From Omphiscola glabra (Eukaryota; Mollusca; Gastropoda; Lymnaeidae), in assembly GCA_964017045.1 (NCBI GenBank), contig OZ024807.1, positions 18,383,813 to 18,447,812 of the forward strand: a stretch of DNA of 64,000 bases, written 5' to 3'. This document shows, piece after piece, positions 1 through 12,700 of the stretch (the first letter of the stretch is position 1; the number at the start of each line of letters is the position of its first letter). Below the pieces are notes generated by a model. It was not told the DNA's origin, did not search any database, and saw only the letters and a list, made by a program, of their open reading frames with translations. Position numbers and translations under genes: made by a program.

Positions 1-150
1 TTGTAAATGTAAGGCTTGTAAATGTAAGGCTTGTAAATGTAAGGCTTGTAAATTTAAGGCATTTAAATTTAAGGCTTGTAAATGTAAGGCTTGTAAATTT
101 AAGGCTTGTAAATGTAAGAATTGCATTTGTAAAGCTTGTAAATGTAAGAC
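1..150. repeat. 15-bp minisatellite at window start
   Basis: Units of ttgtaaatgtaaggc with point changes, about 10 copies, probably continuing off the window. Confidence 0.9.
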
Positions 151-482
151 TTATGTTCTTGCCATCTAGTTCAACAGACCTTCAAACTCTTGAACACTAA
201 CAACATCATTCGGTCTCTAAAAATCATCTAGAAATTACATAGACTTTTGATCTGTAATGTCCGTCTGTGTGTTTTTTTAATAGTTGCAAGCTTAAAGCCA
301 ATTGAGTCCTCCTTTTTCTGCTTTATAAAAACAACTTACAAAGACAAGGATAGTTCTCAGGTTTAGCTATTAAAAAAAAAAAAAAAAAAGACAAACCAGC
401 TCTTGGTATTAAATACAATGAATAAAATCACTTAGTGAGATGTTATCAGTGTTAATTTTTATCACGCTCTATATCTGGACAG

Positions 483-711
483 ATGTGTAGCATAGACATT
501 AAAGGAAGCCAGTGTCAGGGGCGGAAGCAAGGCCACGAATGCTACTGCGTGCGAGTCTCCGATGAGGAGTACCGCCTGGTGGCCAACGTCACAGCGAAGC
601 ACGGGTACAGTCAAAACTACATTCGCCTGTGGTGGCCGGACTCGCCCAAAGACAAAGCACACGGGCAACCGAGTAGTTCTGATACTTTGCCTTTTATTGA
701 ATCCCCAAAAA
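483..711 (+). CDS. Gene A exon: second half of split ectodomain
   Basis: Acceptor ggacag precedes 483 and donor gtaagc follows 711; 229 nt, phase 0 in and phase 1 out. It contains CQG, a Cys-Tyr-Cys motif, an N-glycosylation site (NVT) and an Ile-Arg-Leu-Trp-Trp-Pro end. Gene B exon 28087-28312 has the same phases and aligns by eye (CSG, Cys-Phe-Cys, IRIFWP), so the two are paralogous. The domain looks like a diverged Ig or beta-sandwich half, but I cannot name the family. Confidence 0.8.
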
Positions 712-3700
712 GTAAGCAATTGGGATAAAATAATAACGAAAAAAATTATTTCGGTTGGAGGGTGGAGGTGACGTTGAATAACTACTTTTTGGAGGTGGGG
801 TTGCTTATGAAAGTTTAGGAGCATGGCATTTTTTGCAGAGGCCGGCCGAATATGGGTTTCGGTTCCGGCGCCAAAAGTTGCCATTTGATCACTTTTGACG
901 TAGTTTCGGTTTCGGTTTCGGCAGAGACAGAAAAGTTAACTTTCGGTTTATTTTCGGTTTTGGACGAAAGGGATTGAGGCATTCGGCCGTCTGCCAGAAG
1001 TCAGGCGGTCACGCCGTGTGTTGGACGGCAATCCGATATTCCTTATTGTTCGACGTCTTGCTGTCATCTTATGATATTTGAATATTCCTCCGCAAAGGAT
1101 TCTCACAGGTGCATGATGACCTACTTATTGTATTGTTACGTACTGTTATCAAAAGGGAGAAATTAATCTCTTATTTAAGTGTATGGCTCGTTCTAACGGA
1201 ACACAACAAAATACGATACCATATGATAAATACAATAACAAAGAATACGATACTCAAACCGGGGCTAATTACAATTAATACGTTTTAAAGTGCTAATTAT
1301 AATGAATTACAAAATCAAAAGAAAATATAATTAAAACTATTGACTTACAGTATATTGTTTGGCTGGTACCGGTACGATGTTAATAAAATACAATGTGCAA
1401 AAGTGGTACAATGATGAAAAGAAAATCTACACGCACATAGTAAACAAAGTTCGGTCTCGTAGCACAAATAACGCACGTGATAGAATCTCGTGATAAATGA
1501 TCTTCCTCTCTCTCATTCAATCTATCGGTCTTTTTATATAGTCGTTTTTTACTGATGTCTCTGGAACCGCTTGACGCATTGTACTCACTTCTGGCTTTTT
1601 CTCCAATTTTCTACCGTATTCGAAACGAACAGACTATGGATTTGTCAACTTGTAGCCGAGGTCAAAGGAAACTATTTTTAGCTACCCACACCCTAATACT
1701 AGTGCAATACACCCTAATTTGGGTCAAACAAAGTTCACAGCACGTGGAAAGAATGAAGCGAACAATTCGCTTACATAACAGTATATTTCCAAAATAAAAA
1801 TTACAATTAGACTTAGGCAAAGGTAAATAGTTTTTTGGGGGAAAAAAAGCTAATGAAATTCATTATGATTTATCATTATCATTTTCATAAATTTTGTCAA
1901 AGGCAAAGGTGAATAATAATGTGGAATGAAATCGCAAGCCATGGTAAAATTCCATGATTTAATTTTTTTTTTAAATACAAAAATTAGAGAACATTACTCT
2001 TATTTGATTGATTAATTTTTTTTTAAAATTCATCATTATCATGCTGCCTAACGTTGTCATTGACAAAATAATATGTTAATGTATTCCACAAAATTAGTCA
2101 CGTGTATTGACACAAATGTAAAGAATGAGAATACATTTTTAAAAAAAACATTAAGGAATATTACATATTTAATGAATTATTTCAAATGTATTTTATAAGG
2201 TTTACAATGGCGTTCAATTTAAATCACAAACCCACACAAACGTGTGCTAGTATCACTTTTCATATAGGCCTAATAATTATTTGGAAGGCTTACTGTATTA
2301 TCGTACTCTCTCGGTTGTATTAAGATATAAATAATAGTTTAGATGTTACGGTTCAAACGGCGACTATTTTAATCTCAACATACGAAATGTCAATTTGAAG
2401 AAATATGTTTCCCCACTTCATTGTTTCCTATTCCATTGTTTTCTGTTCCATTGTTTCCTATTCCATTGTTTTCTGTTCCATTGCTTCCTATTCCATTGTT
2501 TCCTTTAACATTGTTTCCCTTTACATTGTTTCCTATTCCATTGTTTCCTGTTCCAATGTTTCCTATTCCATTGTTTCCTATTACAGTGGAGCTAATTTTA
2601 CTTGGTCTGCAAGAAATTGATTAAAGAAGATTTGAAATTGAAAGTAACAATTTCTTTTCACCTCATTAAAACTTAGCACTTTGTTTCCTCCATTTCCCTT
2701 GTTAACAGATCCAGATAAAATAGTCCTACAGATGAATTATGATCCCATTAGTCACGACAACTGCCTGTTGCACATCAAGCAAGGCCGGAACTACACGTTC
2801 ACGTTCTGTGCGCTGAATCTTCGGCAGCCGATGCTGAAGATTGCATTTGACAAGAAAGACGCCGGAGTCCAACCAGCGCGTTTTAACTGTAGCACGAGGT
2901 CGGTCCTGGTGCAGGAGGATCACCTAGGCGCCTACTATACGTTCAGCTTCTACGAGGAGGAGCCGGGGTGTGTCCGCAGTGACAGTATTTCATGTTTAAT
3001 TGACGGTGAGTGTTGGAGGAGCCGGAATGTGTCCGCAGTGACAGTATTTCATGTTTAGTTGACAGTGAGGTTCAGTGAAAGCTCCAGAAGTAGAATGTGT
3101 CTCCCTATTTTCAGGACTACCCACTTTCATGATACATTAAAAGATGTTTTATGAGACGTATTTCTGACATCCTAAAAGAGGACTCTGAGACACTTTGATT
3201 AGAAGACACTTTGATGGCACGCTAAAAAAAGTTTTCTTAGAAAGTTTCATGACATTCAAAAAAGTTATTCTAGACACTTACACCACACATTTAAAGATGT
3301 ATTATACTAAATTTAAATAACTAGCTAAAATAAGTGTTCTGAGACACTCTCAATGCACACTAAAACAGGTTTTCTAAAAACGTTTCATGACATATTAAAT
3401 GCTATTTTCTGAGACACTTACAATACGCACTACAGACGCATCATAAGATAGTTTTATGACACGCTAAAATAAATCCTCGGAGACACTTTGACCAAGCTCT
3501 AATAGTGGAACTCTGAGCCTGTTTTCATGACATCAAAGACGTACTGTCTCATTCACATTCAAAAGCTCATGATAAGAACTCCACAATTTCTTTCAGATGT
3601 GGTCAGTGGTCTCTGGATGGTTGTACTTGTACTCAGTTTCCCTTATTACCAAGATCTGTAGTTTGAATCTAGTATGCCACATCATAGTTTCAACTAACAT

Positions 3701-6700
3701 CCACATTGAACCTATTACATTGGCGACTCTTTCAGTTCGCGAACTTTTAGGATTGACTTGGACTCTTAGTGCACTGTTTAAGATGATCTCGCTCATTTAA
3801 TAATAATAAAAAATTATTATCTGATGTTTTTTTGTTGTTTCTAACATAATTATATCTATCAATATATATATTTTTTTCCAGAACAAAAAAGCATAGCACT
3901 CTTCGCAAGTCTGGTTGTAATTATTCCGGTGGCAACTCTTCTTTTTGGATCTGTTATTATTTACTTTTGTTGTAAGTAATCATCTGAAATAAAATTCGGA
4001 TCCGTTCTTGTTTACTTCTGTTGTAAGTAACCATCTTAGACAATGTTTCCCAATCAAATATTTGAGGAAATATTTTTGATGATGCGAGGAAAAGTTATGG
4101 TATTAATATTGACATAATTTGTATAATTATTTCATGGACTTTTTAATTTTTTTAAAGGAGCGATACTTTTAGTTTCCATGTCTTACAGTTCTTTGTGTAA
4201 TTCATTTTTTAAAAATAATACGACTATTTTTTTCTTGTCTGTCATCTGTCAATGATATCTTATTTATGTGGCTAGCTACTTAATAAAAGACAAACACTGT
4301 GTCAGTCACTTCTGTCTGATGTCTTATTAATGTGCCCAGCCACATAATCAGTCCAAAAAGGTATGTCTGTCATTTTTGTCTGATATCTTAATTATGTGTC
4401 TAGCTACTTAATAAGTCACAAAAGATGTGTCTGTCACTTTTGTCTGATGTCTTATTTATGTGTCTAGCTACTTAATAAGTCACAAAAGATGTGTCTGCCA
4501 CTTTTGTCTCATGTCTTATTTATGTGTGTAGCTACTTAATAAGTCACAACATATGTGTTTATGTCATTTCCATGTGGGGGGAGGAGGAGGTGTTAGGAAA
4601 TAATACATCATTTAAAGCTCATGTGATTTTCTTTTCAGAATGTTCTTGTTTTCGATCAGTTAGCGATATTAGAATAATGTTTTGATTAATGTAGAAATAT
4701 CGCAATAATGTATTGATTAAGGTAGAGCTATCAGAATTATGTTTTGATTAATGTAGAGCTATCAGAACTTTTTAAATTACCAGAATAATGTATCGAATGG
4801 TAAAACCAGTATTATATCCGTCATGTCAAGAGCAGAGCAAATGTTAGATTATTTGAATTCAACCAAAATAAAATGTTACAATTTTGACTACAGGGTCGCT
4901 GACTAGGCAGGACGGCGATGGTAAGGGACAAATATATTTTAATTACTTTTCTTGATTAATTACTATTATTTTAATATCATTTTAAAATAATTATTTTTGA
5001 CAAAATGTTTTGTAAACATACTTTGTTTTTCCTTCAATAGACTCTACAGGCTAAACAAAAAAACAAAATTAATAAACGTGTCGAATCTTTCAAATTATTT
5101 AAGGTGAAATGATTTAGTAAAACTAAAAAAGAAATTATAATTTTTTAAAAACTAAACTAATCCGTAGTATGTATCCCTACAACATAATCAATTTACAGAG
5201 TAGCAAACATTATTGCATCGGCTTGTCTGGAAAGTCTTATATTTTTATTATTACTTTAAAAATACATCTTTAACGAGTCCGTTTTTGTTGTTGTTTTTTT
5301 AATGACATTTTTAAAAAAAAATATTAAAAGTTCTCTATTTGTGAGGTATCATTCCATCATTAAAAAATATTATAAACTAATTTGTACTTAAATATTAACT
5401 TTTGTTTTATTGATCTTTCCCCCTCTAGATAATATTAGCGATGGTAAGGATTATGTTACATGTGAAGACACTTGAAACACAAGACCTTGTCCATTAGTCA
5501 TTAAGTTCTTTATAACATCCTAAGCTATTTGGTTTTGTTGATTAGGAATTTGAAATCATAGAAGGACTATCGACTGAATGTACGTTCTTGAATTGAGGAT
5601 TATAGTCATCATCATCATCATCATCATCATCGTCATGATCATCATGTCCCGTAGTCCTTCGACCGTTAAGGCGCCACAGATGGCATACAAACTATTCTTC
5701 TCCATTCCTCTCGGTCTCCTGCCCTATGCATAGCATCGCCTAGTTGTAATCCCGTCCATTATATTACGACGTGGATGAGAAACACAAATACACAGCATAT
5801 TAATGAAACACAGCAATACAAAACACATGAGATAAACATTGCAACACAGAACACTTTAGACAATTAAAGCACTACAAAATACATTAAACAAACATCGCAA
5901 TAGAAAATGCATTCGACAAACATAGGTATACAAAATACATTAGACAAACACAGCAACAGAAAACACAATAGACAAACACAAGACTACAAAACACAGAAAA
6001 CATGACAATACAAAATAGATTAGACCAACACAGCAACACAAAAGCAAAAACTTCTTATTTTCATTAACGTAGTTGTTTTTCGCTTTGGTTCGTGTTTTTC
6101 TATCTCGGTGGAATAATCTTCGGAGGCTAATTGACCAACGTCCCGTCAACCAATCGAGCTAATACTTGCCACAACGAATCTTTGCCGATAACAAAACAAT
6201 TTGAACAAATTTTCAGACCCACACCCAACCTCCCCCAAAATCCGTTTGTCCTTTTTTTCGAGATGAAGATGAAGGAAATATGAACGACACTGATTTCACG
6301 AAATAAAATTCCCTAATAGAAAAAAAAAAAAAGAAAGATATATATCAAGTCCTCTTGGCGCGTAAAAGTTTAGCTTCTTTTGTTTTTTTTCTGAAATAGT
6401 TGATGAAATAAATTCTGACGTGTAGAGGCGGGCGGGACCTTAGAATATTAATATAAATAAAATAATAAAAATGCAAATCAACGATTTATACAACAAACTT
6501 TGTTTTTTTTTAAGGGTTGTTTAATTCGTCTTGCAATTTTTCCCATAGCAACCACACATACAGATGGTAAGTCACATGTACAAATTTATTCGAAAATTAC
6601 TTATGATAATTTCTTTGGAGAATATAGGTTAAGACCTGCTTTATCAAATGTCTGCTTTAATGACAAAAGCTTAATAATGTTTAGTTTACTATATATTCCT

Positions 6701-9700
6701 TTATGTTTATCAATCTTTATATAGTATTATTTTATGGTATAAATGGTTCCTTCTTTTTAGCGCGAATGATATAAATGTGTAATTAAATTTGTTTTTCTGT
6801 GCTATTTCATTTGTGTTGATTTAGGATGAGAAGGTTGTTTAGAATAAGAAGGCTATTTAAAATGAGAAGTTTATTTAAAAAGAGAAGGTTATTTAAAATG
6901 AGAAGGTTGTTTAAAATGAGAAGGTTGTTTAGAATGAGAAGTTTATTTAAAATGAGAAGGTTGTTTAGAATGAGAAGGTTATTTAAAATGAGAAGGTTGT
7001 TTAAAATGAGAAGGTTGTTTAAAATGAGAAGGTTGTTTAGAATGAGAAGGTTGTTTAGAATGAGAAGGTTGTTTAAAATGAGAAGGTTGTTTAAAATGAG
7101 AAGGTTGTTTAGAATGAGAAGGTTGTTTAGAATGAGAAGGTTGTTTAGAATGAGAAGGTTGTTTAGAATGAGAAGGTTGTTTAGAATGAGAAGGTTGTTT
7201 AGAATGAGAAGGTTGTTTAGAATGAGAAGGTTGTTTAAAATGAGAAGGTTGTTTAGAATGAGAAGGTTGTTTAGAATGAGAAGGTTGTTTAGAATGAGAA
7301 GGTTGTTTAGAATGAGAAGGTTGTTTAGAATGAGAAGGTTGTTTAGAATGAAGTTGTTTAGAATGAGAAGGTTGTCTAAAATGAGAAGGTTGTTTAGAAT
7401 GAGAAGGTTGTTTAAAATGAGAAGGTTGTTTAGAATGAGAAGGTTGTTTAGAATGAGGTTGTTTAGAATGAGAAGGTTGTTTAAAATGAGAAGGTTGTTT
7501 AGAATGAGAAGGTTGTTTAGAATGAGGTTGTTTAGAATGAGAAGGTTGTCTAAAATGAGAAGGTTGTTTAGAATGAGAAGGTTGTTTAGAATGAGAAGGT
7601 TGTTTAGAATGATAAGGTTGTTTAGAATGAGAAGGTTGTTTAGAATGAGAAGGTTGTTTAGAATGAGAAGGTTGTTTAGAATGAGAAGGTTGTTTAGAAT
7701 GAGAAGGTTGTTTAAAATGAGAAGGTTGTTTAGAATGAGAAGGTTGTTTAGAATGAGAAGGTTGTTTAAAATGAGAAGGTTGTTTAAAATGAGAAGGTTG
7801 TTTAGAATGAGAAGGTTGTTTAGAATGAGAAGGTTGTTTAAAATGAGAAGGTTGTTTAAAATGAGAAGGTTGTTTAGAATGAGAAGGTTGTTTAGAATGA
7901 GAAGGTTGTTTAAAATGAGAAGGTTGTTTAAAATGAGAAGGTTGTTTAGAATGAGAAGGTTGTTTAGAATGAGAAGGTTGTTTAGAATGAGGTTGTTTAG
8001 AATGAGAAGGTTGTTTAAAATGAGAAGGTTGTTTAGAATGAGAAGGTTGTTTAGAATGAGAAGGTTGTTTAGAATGAGAAGGTTGTTTAGAATGAGAAGG
8101 TTGTTTAGAATGAGAAGGTTGTTTAGAATGAGAAGGTTGTTTAGAATGAGAAGGTTGCTTAGAATGAGAAGGTTGTTTAAAATGAGAAGGTTGTTTAGAA
8201 TGAGATGGTTGTTTAGAATGAGAAGGTTGTTTAGAATGAGAAGGTTGTTTAGAATGAGAAGGTTGTCTAAAATGAGAAGGTTGTTTAGAATGAGAAGGTT
8301 GTTTAGAATGAGAAGGTTGTTTAAAATGAGAAGGTTGTTTAGAATGAGAAGGTTGTTTAGAATGAGAAGGTTGTTTAGAATGAGAAGGTTGTTTAGAATG
8401 AGAAGGTTGTTTAGAATGAGAAGGTTGTTTAGAATGAAGTTGTTTAGAATGAGAAGGTTGTCTAAAATGAGAAGGTTGTTTAGAATGAGAAGGTTGTTTA
8501 AAATGAGAAGGTTGTTTAGAATGAGAAGGTTGTTTAGAATGAGGTTGTTTAGAATGAGAAGGTTGTTTAAAATGAGAAGGTTGTTTAGAATGAGAAGGTT
8601 GTTTAGAATGAGGTTGTTTAAAATGAGAAGGTTGTCTAAAATGAGAAGGTTGTTTAGAATGAGAAGGTTGTTTAGAATGAGAAGGTTGTTTAGAATGATA
8701 AGGTTGTTTAGAATGAGAAGGTTGTTTAGAATGAGAAGGTTGTTTAGAATGAGAAGGTTGTTTAGAATGAGAAGGTTGTCTAAAATGAGAAGGTTGTTTA
8801 GAATGAGAAGGTTGTTTAGAATGAGAAGGTTGTTTAAAATGAGAAGGTTGTTCTTTGTAAACCGTAGAGTTTTATTTATTGCTGTTAAATTTTTTGAGTT
8901 TTTGTGTTAATTCTTTTGTTACTTTGTAGTTCTTTAGTTTTTGTGAAATAATTATGGTTCTGTTCATGTGATATTATTTTGTGTCCATGTGATATTGTGT
9001 ATAAGCTCATGTGATATTGTACTTTTTCATGGAATATATTGTTTTGTTCATGTGATATTGTGTTTTGTTCAATTGATATTGTGTATTAGCTCATGTGATA
9101 GTGTACTTTGTCATGGAATATAGTGTTTTGTTCATGTGATATTGTGTTTTGTTCAATTGATATTGTGTTTTGTTCATGTGATATTGTGTTTTGTTCAATT
9201 GATATTGTGTTTTGTTCATGTGATATTGTGTTTTGTTCAATTGATATGTGTTTTGTTCAATTGATATTGCGTTTTGTTCATGTGATATTGTGTTTTGTTC
9301 AATTGATATTGTGTTTTGTTCATGTGATATAGTGTTTTGTTCATGTGATATTGTGTTTTGTTCAATTGATATTGTGTTCTGTTCATGTGATATTGTGTTT
9401 TGTTCAATTGATATTGTGTTTTGTTCAATTGATATAGTGTTTTGTTCAATTGATATTGTGTTTTGTTCAATTGATATTGTGTTTTGTTCAATTGATATTG
9501 TGTTTTGTTCAATTGATATTGTGTTTTGTTCAATTGATATTGTGTTTTGTTCAATTGATATTGTGTTTTGTTCAATTGATATTGTGTTTTGTTCAATTGA
9601 TATTGTGTTTTGTTCAATTGATATTGTGTTTTGTTCATGTGATATAGTGTTTTGTTCATGTGATATTGTGTTTTGTTCAATTGATATTGTGTTCTGTTCA

Positions 9701-12700
9701 TGTGATATTGTGTTTTGTTCAATTGATATTGTGTTTTGTTCAATTGATATAGTGTTTTGTTCAATTGATATTGTGTTTTGTTCAATTGATATTGTGTTTT
9801 GTTCAATTGATATTGTGTTTTGTTCAATTGATATTGTGTTTTGTTCAATTGATATAGTGTTTTGTTCAATTGATATTGTGTTTTGTTCAATTGATATTTT
9901 TTTTTTTTTTTTCAGTGATATTATGTTTTTTTTCATGTAATATTGTCTCATACTACTAAATAATCATCTGATTCCTTCTCCTCTACTCCAGCTTACAGTG
10001 ACGCAGCATATGGTAAGATGAACTCATCACTGCCATTGTCCCACACACACTTGACCAGATATAAACTTTGAATTTTTTTCTTCTTATATTTAGGCTACGT
10101 GAAGATTTTCATGCTTATACAAACAAAAGAGTTAGTGTCACGGGGGGGGGGGGGGGGGGGGGCAAAAAGATGCTTGTCGCCTCTCCCTTTTAAAATAACA
10201 AATAAAAAATCTGCAGTTTTCCAAAAATGTAACCCAATCAATATAAAGAAAAGAGTGACGCCTATGGAGGACCGCTCCCTCCTACCCCCTCTCCTTCCCA
10301 ACAAGTCCATACGCCACTTATTAACAATAGACGAGACCCATAATGAAAGACGTTGAACTTATTTCAAACCTTGGATTCTTCCATTCCCATCACATCCTAT
10401 TAAAGCATCTTTAAATAAATAAAAGATCGAGTCTATGCTAATCGATTGTACTTTCATCTGATAGACTTATGCCGTCCTCATTCAAGCTTTCTCCATTCGT
10501 TTGTATCATCTCATGGTGTCGTCTCCGCCAAATAACATCAACACAACTGTGTTGTAGTAGCTAGTTCAATAACATAAAAACATCTGTGTTGTACTCTCCG
10601 TCCATTAAAATTAGCACATCTCTGTTGTAGTTGCTTGTCTTTTTCTCTCATATTCACGCTCCCCAATCTGACTTTATTTCTTCTATTATTTAAACTTATC
10701 ACCGAAAAAGGATTTCTTACATGAAATACCAGTGAGTTTATTTACTATCTGACATCTACAAAAATACACACCTTATTCAAATAAACGATATACCACAGTT
10801 TTCTTCTTTATAATTTTCAACAGATGATGATGAAGACGACGGTAAGGTTATTTAGTTAATTAACACCAACTGCACGCCTGTGTTCATTAAATACGAAATT
10901 AAATCTTACATCATATAAGAATCTTTAAGAGTAAATTAAAAACAAAACCCAACAAAAAACCAAGGTGTAATATTCCTTGCAGTATCATTCTGGGCAACAA
11001 ACTTATGAAATAAAAGGGTTTAGGGTCGAACGATAATTGCAGAGAACCACTGTTATTCATAATATGGCTCTCCTTAAAACGCATGTATTTCAAATTTACC
11101 TCACACTGCTCAAGCAGGCATTATAAAGTAGAGGGGGTCAGCATGTGAGGATTTGTGTTTACATAATAATGTGTACAAGTTCGTAGTTTCGTTGCCACGT
11201 GGTTCAAACTACTGAAAAAAATACACGATAAATCCAGAGGACAAGACAAAACAATAAACAGTATACAGTGCAGGTATTCATGAACAATATTGAAATTGGT
11301 TTTTTAAAAGATGAGAACATTACAAAAATGTATTTCTTATTTTTATTTCCTCTCCTCTTCTCCTTACATTAGACCAATACGGAGATGGTGAGTGTTATCT
11401 TTACGTTATGTAATTTAGCATTTGGCTTTACAAGATTGCTAACTATAAAGAAACAGATTGGTTAATAGTTGACTAACTAAACAAACTGTGTGTGGGACTG
11501 AACAAAAACTAAAAATTGTGACAAATGTCTCGGAGCATGGAATTGATTTTCTGCGTTATTTAAAATTATAAAATTATTGTTCTTATTTTTTTTTCAATTT
11601 GGAAATAGAAGAATTAAATTGTATTAGCGTTCCTTTTAGTAACCCTGAAATGTTATATTTAACATTTATAATTATATAAATATATATATATATATTATAA
11701 TGACATACGTTATGCTTATATTATGATTTGCTATTTGATTAAAAAAAACAGTAATCAAATAATTTTGTTCATCAATCTAGATGGCAATGGGGATGGTAAG
11801 CATTAAGACTTATTAGTTTTTAAATGGCTAAGGGTATCTTGGGTGTTTAATCTTGTTTTGCCAACCTGGTTGTTTGTTTGTTTAGCCCAACCATAGTTGT
11901 CTAGCATTGCAGACATGAAAGTTGTTCAAACATCTGACCTCGTATACCTATTATAGGTTTAAAACAACAGTTTATCATTGTATGCTTGTCATAGTTGTTT
12001 AACCATCGCACCTTGTAAACGTATCATAGTTATTAAAGGATATAACTCTATAGAATTATGTTATCTTGTAAACCATCTAGCCTTGTAGACGTATCATAGA
12101 TCGTCAACCATCTAACCTAATAGGCTTATCATAGATCGTCAACCATCTAACCTCGTAGACTTATCATATCGTCAATATTACCTTGAAGACTTTTTATTGA
12201 TCTAAGCCATCTAACCTTGTAGAAGTATATACTTATCATAGTGGTTTAACACCGTATCCCAGTATCTACTTCATTCATCAGATTGTATAATAACACCTAT
12301 TATTAACAGAAATAAATTATTTTCTAGTTTTTTTTGTTTTTTTAAATAAGTTTATTTAAACAAAAATTACGTGAATATAGACTTTTCCTTTTTCTTTTAC
12401 ATCTAAAATAAAGACGATGATGAGCCAGGAAATGATGGTATGTAGATACTAGTATATTCCAATTCAGCCATTCAATATTTTCATTACTTTGTTAACATAC
12501 ACTTGTTTCTGTAAAAAAAAAATTAAATTAAAAAAAAAATAACTTTGATTCTACTATTTTGATTTCTTTATTACTTCCCTTTTTTTCTAACTAATTGATT
12601 CATATACAGAATAAATATCCTAAAGAGATTTTCATTGGGTAGATGTTGATTTTAAAAATCACCACACCATGTGGAGTAACCAGACTTTGTGAGGCCCTGG

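Noticed and set aside
5037..5052. Possible extra gene A microexon after caatag
   Set aside because: ACTCTACAG is followed by gct, so there is no GT donor.
6826..8910. 694-codon open frame as a real protein
   Set aside because: It is a direct readout of an 18-bp tandem array inside an intron, with no start context, splice sites or non-repeat coding sequence.
9091..9951. Long open frames on both strands
   Set aside because: By-product of a 21-bp repeat without stops.
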